A DNA stretch of 9,568 bases from Actinomycetota bacterium. GTDB lineage: Bacteria; Actinomycetota; Actinomycetes; S36-B12. Below, piece after piece: positions 6,232 through 9,568 of this stretch. Position 1 is the stretch's first letter; every line of letters begins with the position of its first letter. A model generated the notes under the pieces. The model did not search any database. It was given only the letters and a program-made list of their open reading frames with translations, and was not told the origin of the DNA. A program made the position numbers and the translations under genes. Location: the NCBI GenBank assembly GCA_003456155.1, contig DMPC01000174.1:1-9568 (forward strand), written 5' to 3'.

Positions 6232-7339
6232 CGGTCTTGGGTGCTCCTGCGAAGGCGCGATTCGCCTTCCGGAACCACAGCACCAGAGCGATGACGCCGA
6301 TGATGACCTGGGGCAGGTAGGACGCCATCCGCCAGACGACGTCGGCCGCCTGGGCGACAGAGCCCGAGACCCCCATGCTCTGGAGCAGGGCGATCATCAG
6401 GGCATCGGTCGTCCCCAGGCCGCCGGGTGTGATGGGAACCATCAGCATGATCTGGCTGGTCGCGAAAGCGCCGAAGGCGGCCAGCGGGGACGTTCCATCC
6501 GTGTCCCAACCCTCCACGCCGCGCAGCGACGCGTACATGATGAGGAACTGGGTCATGATGACGGCGACCTGAGCGGCCGTGAGCAGGAGCCAACGGCGCC
6601 GCAGCACGTCGTACATGTCGGCACGGAACTTGCAGATGGGAGCAACGAGGTCGAGATCCTTGAGCTTGGCGAAGCGCGATCGCAGCGGGTTGATCATGCG
6701 GTTGCCGAGACGGCCGACTCCCGCGGCAAGCTTCTCGGATCGCATGATCAGGACGAATCCGACAATGATCACGACGAGGATGCCCAGCCCCAGGGGCGCC
6801 ACCCAGTTGTAGCTGCTGTTGCCGCCCTCCACCGAGAGCGCCGCCACTCCAAGGATGGGCAGTCCCAGACTCACGAAGATGCTCCACAGGCCGACCGCGG
6901 TGATCGCGGCCGTCGCGGTGGAGCCAGAGATCTTGTACGTCGCGAGCATCGCGTACTGCACCGCAAGTCCGAACGCCCCACCGGCCGGGACGCCGTTGGA
7001 GATGGCGAAGGCTGCCTGATTCACCTGCTGCGATGGCCAGTACCGAAGGCCCGGGGTTGCCGCCATGAAGGGAAAGCCGTAGACGAGCAGGTAGGCGATG
7101 ACCGTCACGCCGATGATCACCAGGGCCATCGGCGTCATGCTCTCGAGATTCGCGAAAGCCTGCTGGTAGTTCGAGCCGGTGACCTGAGGGATCACCTTCC
7201 AGAAAATCAGCACGATCACGGCGAGGCCGATCAGACCGAGGATGATCGACTTCCGCTTGTCGAGCTGGGCGGTCGGCGCTGCACCCTGCGGGGCATCGCT
7301 GGAAACGACGTCAGGGGCGTGCTCTTCGGGCGTGGACAT
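6224..7339 (-). CDS. UPF0104/YbhN-type flippase-like integral membrane protein
   Basis: With the ATG at 7339 the product has 371 residues and about eight hydrophobic segments (roughly 31-51, 70-89, 113-133, 143-169, 181-199, 250-271, 284-302, 342-356), after a 30-residue polar N-terminus (MSTPEEHAPDVVSSDAPQ). The signature VPITPGGLGTTDA (301-313) is typical of the lysylphosphatidylglycerol synthase transmembrane/UPF0104 family (PF03706), related to the MprF flippase half. The usual Glu after GGLG is Asp here. Lipid or polyprenyl-substrate translocation is inferred from the family and not shown. The frame is open further upstream to 7549, but that would run across the divergent VOC gene. A CAGGCT hexamer at -12 to -7 supports 7339. 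It leads the run of minus-strand genes and overlaps the SGNH hydrolase by 8 nt. Confidence 0.87.
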   Translation of the reverse strand: MSTPEEHAPDVVSSDAPQGAAPTAQLDKRKSIILGLIGLAVIVLIFWKVIPQVTGSNYQQAFANLESMTPMALVIIGVTVIAYLLVYGFPFMAATPGLRYWPSQQVNQAAFAISNGVPAGGAFGLAVQYAMLATYKISGSTATAAITAVGLWSIFVSLGLPILGVAALSVEGGNSSYNWVAPLGLGILVVIIVGFVLIMRSEKLAAGVGRLGNRMINPLRSRFAKLKDLDLVAPICKFRADMYDVLRRRWLLLTAAQVAVIMTQFLIMYASLRGVEGWDTDGTSPLAAFGAFATSQIMLMVPITPGGLGTTDALMIALLQSMGVSGSVAQAADVVWRMASYLPQVIIGVIALVLWFRKANRAFAGAPKTGE

Positions 7340-7415
7340 GGGGCGAGCCTGCCACAGCTGACCCCGATAGGGGGCCACCTGCAGGCCCTGAATCGTCATT
7401 GGGCAGGATGCAGTC
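7340..7415. promoter_or_regulatory. Divergent promoter region between the flippase and VOC genes
   Basis: These 76 bp must contain the promoters of both genes. Minus strand: CAGGCT (7346-7351) lies at -12 to -7 from the flippase ATG. Plus strand: CAGGAT (7404-7409) lies at -12 to -7 from the VOC ATG. Both deviate from TANNNT only at the first base. No clear -35 boxes are seen. An 8-bp palindrome CCTGCAGG (7378-7385) lies near the middle and could be an operator or chance. Confidence 0.4.
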
Positions 7416-8051
7416 ATGCGGTTGGACCATCTCTCGTATTCCTGCACCACTGCCGAGATCGCGGACGTCATCCAGCGGATCGGCGGCGACCTCGGCGCCA
7501 CGTTCGTGGATGGAGGTCGCCACCCCTCGTTCGGGACCCGCAACTTCATCCTCCCCCTCGCGCATGGGTGTTACGTCGAGGTCGTCTCGGCCCTTGACCA
7601 CCCCGCTGCCGAGAAGGCCCCTTTCGGTCGTGCCGTGGCAGCATCGGCAGCCGACGGGGGTGGCTGGTTCAGCTGGGTCGTCGCCGTCGATGACATCTCC
7701 CCCGTTGAGGGCAGGCTCGGCCGCGAGGCCCGAGCGGGTCATCGCATCAGGCCGGACGGCGTGGAACTGACCTGGAAGCAGATCGGCATCCTCAACGTCA
7801 TGGAGGATCCTCAACTCCCTTTCTTCGTCGAGTGGTCGTGCCAGACCACCGAGCATCCTTCAGCGGGGGGTTCCACCGTCGCCATCGACCGCATCGAGAT
7901 GAGCGGCGACCCTGATGCCATCGCCGATTGGCTGGGAACGGGTGTCAGCGCTGCACTCGAGGGCATCACCGTCGAGTGGGTGGACGGCGAGGAACCGGGC
8001 ATCGTCGCCGTCTGGTTCGCCACCCCGCACGGTTCCGTACGCATCGACTGA
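7416..8051 (+). CDS. VOC-superfamily protein, glyoxalase-like (PF13468-like)
   Basis: The 211 residues begin with LDHLSYSC (3-10), continue with the GGRHPSFGTRNFILPL block (33-48) and CYVEVVSALDHP (52-63), and contain LPFFVEW (134-140), the pattern of the Glyoxalase_3-like branch. Candidate metal or acid-base residues are His5, Glu55 and Glu139. A second betaalphabetabetabeta half follows to the C-terminus. Members bind small substrates through paired VOC modules, and I cannot name the substrate. The ATG at 7416 has a GGGCAGG stretch at 7401-7407 about 8 nt upstream, and also a CAGGAT at the leaderless -10 position. It is followed after 27 nt by the cupin gene on the same strand, which suggests an operon. 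Confidence 0.87.
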   Translation: MRLDHLSYSCTTAEIADVIQRIGGDLGATFVDGGRHPSFGTRNFILPLAHGCYVEVVSALDHPAAEKAPFGRAVAASAADGGGWFSWVVAVDDISPVEGRLGREARAGHRIRPDGVELTWKQIGILNVMEDPQLPFFVEWSCQTTEHPSAGGSTVAIDRIEMSGDPDAIADWLGTGVSAALEGITVEWVDGEEPGIVAVWFATPHGSVRID

Positions 8052-8078
8052 CCGACCGGCCCACCCAGGGGAGATCCG

Positions 8079-8438
8079 ATGTCCGCCTTCACACCCGTGC
8101 CCCGTTCCGCCATGGAGTGGGAGCGCAACGTCCTCGGCTCGATGGTCACGCGCCTGAGGACCGACGGAGCCATGCTCACGGTCGTCCATGGGCGCCAGGG
8201 GGACAGCGTCCCCGAGCACGGCTACACCCGCGGCTCGGTCACCTATGTCGTCTCCGGCCGGATCCAGATCGGTGGTGCCATTCTGGGACCGGGTGAGGCC
8301 GGCACCTACACGGCTCCCGGAGGCTACTTCTCTGTCCAGTTCCTCGAGGACTCCACCTATGTGGTGGCCAGAGCGCACGACGACCAGATCACCGTTCCGG
8401 ACATCGGCGAGCGCGCCGCCCACAATCTCGACGCCTGA
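8079..8438 (+). CDS. Small cupin-fold protein lacking most metal ligands
   Basis: This 119-residue single-domain cupin shows motif 1 as PEHGYTRGSVTYVVSGRIQI (45-64) and motif 2 as LGPGEAGTYTAPGG (69-82) followed by YFSVQF. The usual HxH(x)3-4E(x)6G ligands are reduced to one histidine (His47), and the motif 2 histidine after PGG is replaced by aromatic residues. A metal-free binding role is therefore more likely than dioxygenase-like catalysis (inference). The ATG at 8079 has a strong AGGGGAG Shine-Dalgarno at 8067-8073 with 5-nt spacing. It follows the VOC gene by 27 nt, so a joint transcript is likely. No signal peptide is present. Confidence 0.85.
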   Translation: MSAFTPVPRSAMEWERNVLGSMVTRLRTDGAMLTVVHGRQGDSVPEHGYTRGSVTYVVSGRIQIGGAILGPGEAGTYTAPGGYFSVQFLEDSTYVVARAHDDQITVPDIGERAAHNLDA

Positions 8439-8477
8439 GCTTGCCGCAATTCACCCGGGCTGATCGCCCCCGACCGA

Positions 8478-8483
8478 TAGCCT
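8478..8483 (+). promoter_or_regulatory. Putative -10 box (TAGCCT) for a leaderless transporter transcript
   Basis: TAGCCT fits TANNNT and sits at -12 to -7 from the ATG at 8490. No Shine-Dalgarno precedes the ATG, where the sequence is CCGCCC. The box lies in the 51-bp gap after the cupin gene, so the transporter probably has its own promoter. No -35 hexamer is evident. Confidence 0.45.
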
Positions 8484-8489
8484 CCGCCC

Positions 8490-9568
8490 ATGGTTGATTC
8501 CCCGAACCCGCCGGCCTCCGGTCGAGTACCCGGCACGCTGGTACTGACCGCTGGGATCACCTGGCGACTGCTGGTGGTCATCGCCGGTCTGCTCGTAGCG
8601 GGGTACGTCCTCGACCTCATCTTCCCCGTGGCCTTCGCCCTCTTCTTCGCCCTGCTCGTCACGGCCTGGACCCAGCCGATCATGAACCTGATCCATCGGG
8701 TGCTGCCCAAGGTCATCTCGATGGTGCTCGCACTGGTCATCATCCTGACTCTGGTCGTGGTCATCGTCGGTGCGGTGGTGAGCTCGAGCATCCAGGAAGG
8801 GCCCAAACTCGTCGCCTCGATTCAGTCGGGGTTCAAGGAGATCGAGACCTGGCTGAAGACCGGCCCACTCCAGATGAGCGACGCGAACTTCAACAACCTG
8901 CTGACCGAGGCCCAGTCCTGGGGCAAGAACTTCGCCACGGGACTCCTGGGTGACGCGGTCGGCGCCCTGGGATCCGTCGGCACCCTCGTCATCGCCGGCT
9001 CGGTGTTCTTCTACGCCGTCGTCTTCTTCCTGCTCACCCCCAAGGCCATCTGGGGATGGCTGATGAGCTGGATGCCCTCGGGCATCCGGACGCCCGTGAA
9101 TGTTTCGGGGACACTGGCCTGGGACGCGATCTCGGGCTACACCCGCGGCATTGTCGTGGTCGCCTTCGCCGATGCGATGCTCGTGTTCATCGGCCTTCTC
9201 ATCCTGCAGGTGCCCCTCGCACCCGCCCTGGCTGCTCTTGTCTTCCTCGGCGCCTTCATCCCCGTCATCGGCGCCCCAATCGCCACGTTCTTCGCGGCCA
9301 TCGTCGCCCTGGCCGAGCGAGGGCCCCTCGTCGCCCTGCTCGTCGTCGGCCTGACCGTACTCGTCGGCTCCTTCGATGGGGACGTCCTGCAGCCCCTCGT
9401 CATGGGCAAGGCGGTGAACCTCCATCCGCTGGCCATCGTCTTCTCGATCGCGGCCGGGAGCATCATCCTGGGCATCGTGGGCGCGCTCATCGCAGTTCCC
9501 ATCGCCGGAGCCATCTACAAGGTGGCGAAGTACCTCACCGGTCGTGATCCAGACAACCCCTATCCCCC
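8490..9568 (+). CDS. AI-2E-family (TqsA/YdiK/PerM-like) transporter, incomplete at right edge
   Basis: The 359 visible residues stay open to the window end. Hydrophobic segments lie at about 26-45, 46-62, 75-98, 155-182, 219-241, 242-276, 278-294 and 314-343, with a soluble linker of about 100-150. The family signatures GAFIPVIGAPIA (254-265) and LQPLVMGKAVNLHP (300-313) are present, which makes the AI-2E transporter family (PF01594) assignment secure. Members have been linked to export of autoinducer-2, Na+/H+ exchange or other small solutes, so the substrate here is unknown. The C-terminus after GRDPDNPYP is missing. The ATG at 8490 is chosen from the start of the conserved region, the 51-bp spacing after the cupin gene and the TAGCCT box at -12 to -7. 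Confidence 0.92.
   Translation, partial: MVDSPNPPASGRVPGTLVLTAGITWRLLVVIAGLLVAGYVLDLIFPVAFALFFALLVTAWTQPIMNLIHRVLPKVISMVLALVIILTLVVVIVGAVVSSSIQEGPKLVASIQSGFKEIETWLKTGPLQMSDANFNNLLTEAQSWGKNFATGLLGDAVGALGSVGTLVIAGSVFFYAVVFFLLTPKAIWGWLMSWMPSGIRTPVNVSGTLAWDAISGYTRGIVVVAFADAMLVFIGLLILQVPLAPALAALVFLGAFIPVIGAPIATFFAAIVALAERGPLVALLVVGLTVLVGSFDGDVLQPLVMGKAVNLHPLAIVFSIAAGSIILGIVGALIAVPIAGAIYKVAKYLTGRDPDNPYP

Noticed and set aside
7340..7549. N-terminal extension of the flippase to 7549
   Set aside because: It would overlap the start of the divergent VOC gene and add an Arg/Pro/Ser-rich stretch that no family member has; the ATG at 7339 fits better.
6116..7597. Long plus-strand open frame opposite the flippase gene (about 493 codons), rich in His, Asp, Arg and Gln
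   Set aside because: The composition is that of an antisense shadow of a hydrophobic membrane protein; the minus strand holds the conserved gene.
8451..9425. Minus-strand open frame rich in Asp, Glu and Gly opposite the transporter
   Set aside because: It is the antisense of the AI-2E-family gene, whose signature motifs are on the plus strand.
1..9568. Mobile elements, CRISPR arrays, tRNA/rRNA genes, toxin-antitoxin or phage-defence modules
   Set aside because: Looked for on both strands; no transposase, spaced direct repeats, cloverleaf or defence-type protein was seen.

Overview
The window is GC-rich chromosomal DNA from a high-GC Gram-positive bacterium (Actinomycetota). The evidence is the GC-biased third codon positions, a DUF4192 protein, start codons placed as in leaderless actinobacterial transcripts, and a SAM-IV type riboswitch, a class known mainly from this phylum. 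The genus cannot be fixed from the sequence. A Propionibacteriales or Micrococcales relative is a guess.

Layout. Seven genes lie on the minus strand and are read from about 7339 down to 1: (i) a flippase-like membrane protein of the UPF0104 family (6224-7339), (ii) an overlapping SGNH/GDSL hydrolase (5275-6231), (iii) a DUF4192 protein (4189-5232) whose ATG sits directly behind a hairpin, (iv) metY (2508-3824), (v) metX (1334-2506), (vi) a secreted cysteine-rich protein with a PKD-like region (430-1263), and (vii) the 5' part of a Lys/Ala/Pro-repeat protein (1-326) that runs off the left edge. Three genes lie on the plus strand, divergent from the flippase: a glyoxalase-like VOC protein (7416-8051), a small cupin-fold protein (8079-8438) and an AI-2E-family transporter (8490 to the right edge, incomplete).

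The best understood unit is methionine biosynthesis. A TTGCAA-16-TATAGT promoter, whose -10 box contains the stop codon of the upstream DUF4192 gene, drives a leader of roughly 360 nt. The leader holds a SAM-IV aptamer (4073-4179) and a very stable hairpin (3966-4009). It is followed by metY (O-acetylhomoserine sulfhydrylase) and metX (homoserine O-acetyltransferase), which are separated by one base. MetX makes the activated homoserine that MetY converts to homocysteine, and SAM, the end product, should switch the leader off. Part of the aptamer core could pair with the 5' arm of the hairpin, which gives a concrete model for the switch.

No mobile element, CRISPR array, tRNA, rRNA or defence system was seen, and I find no convincing new multi-gene system. 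The most useful leads are the riboswitch expression platform, four gene starts with a -10-like hexamer at exactly -12 to -7 (leaderless mRNAs), a lone perfect actinobacterial DnaA box behind metX, the SD-in-loop hairpin ahead of DUF4192, the unstable 42-bp coding repeat, and the seven-cysteine secreted protein.
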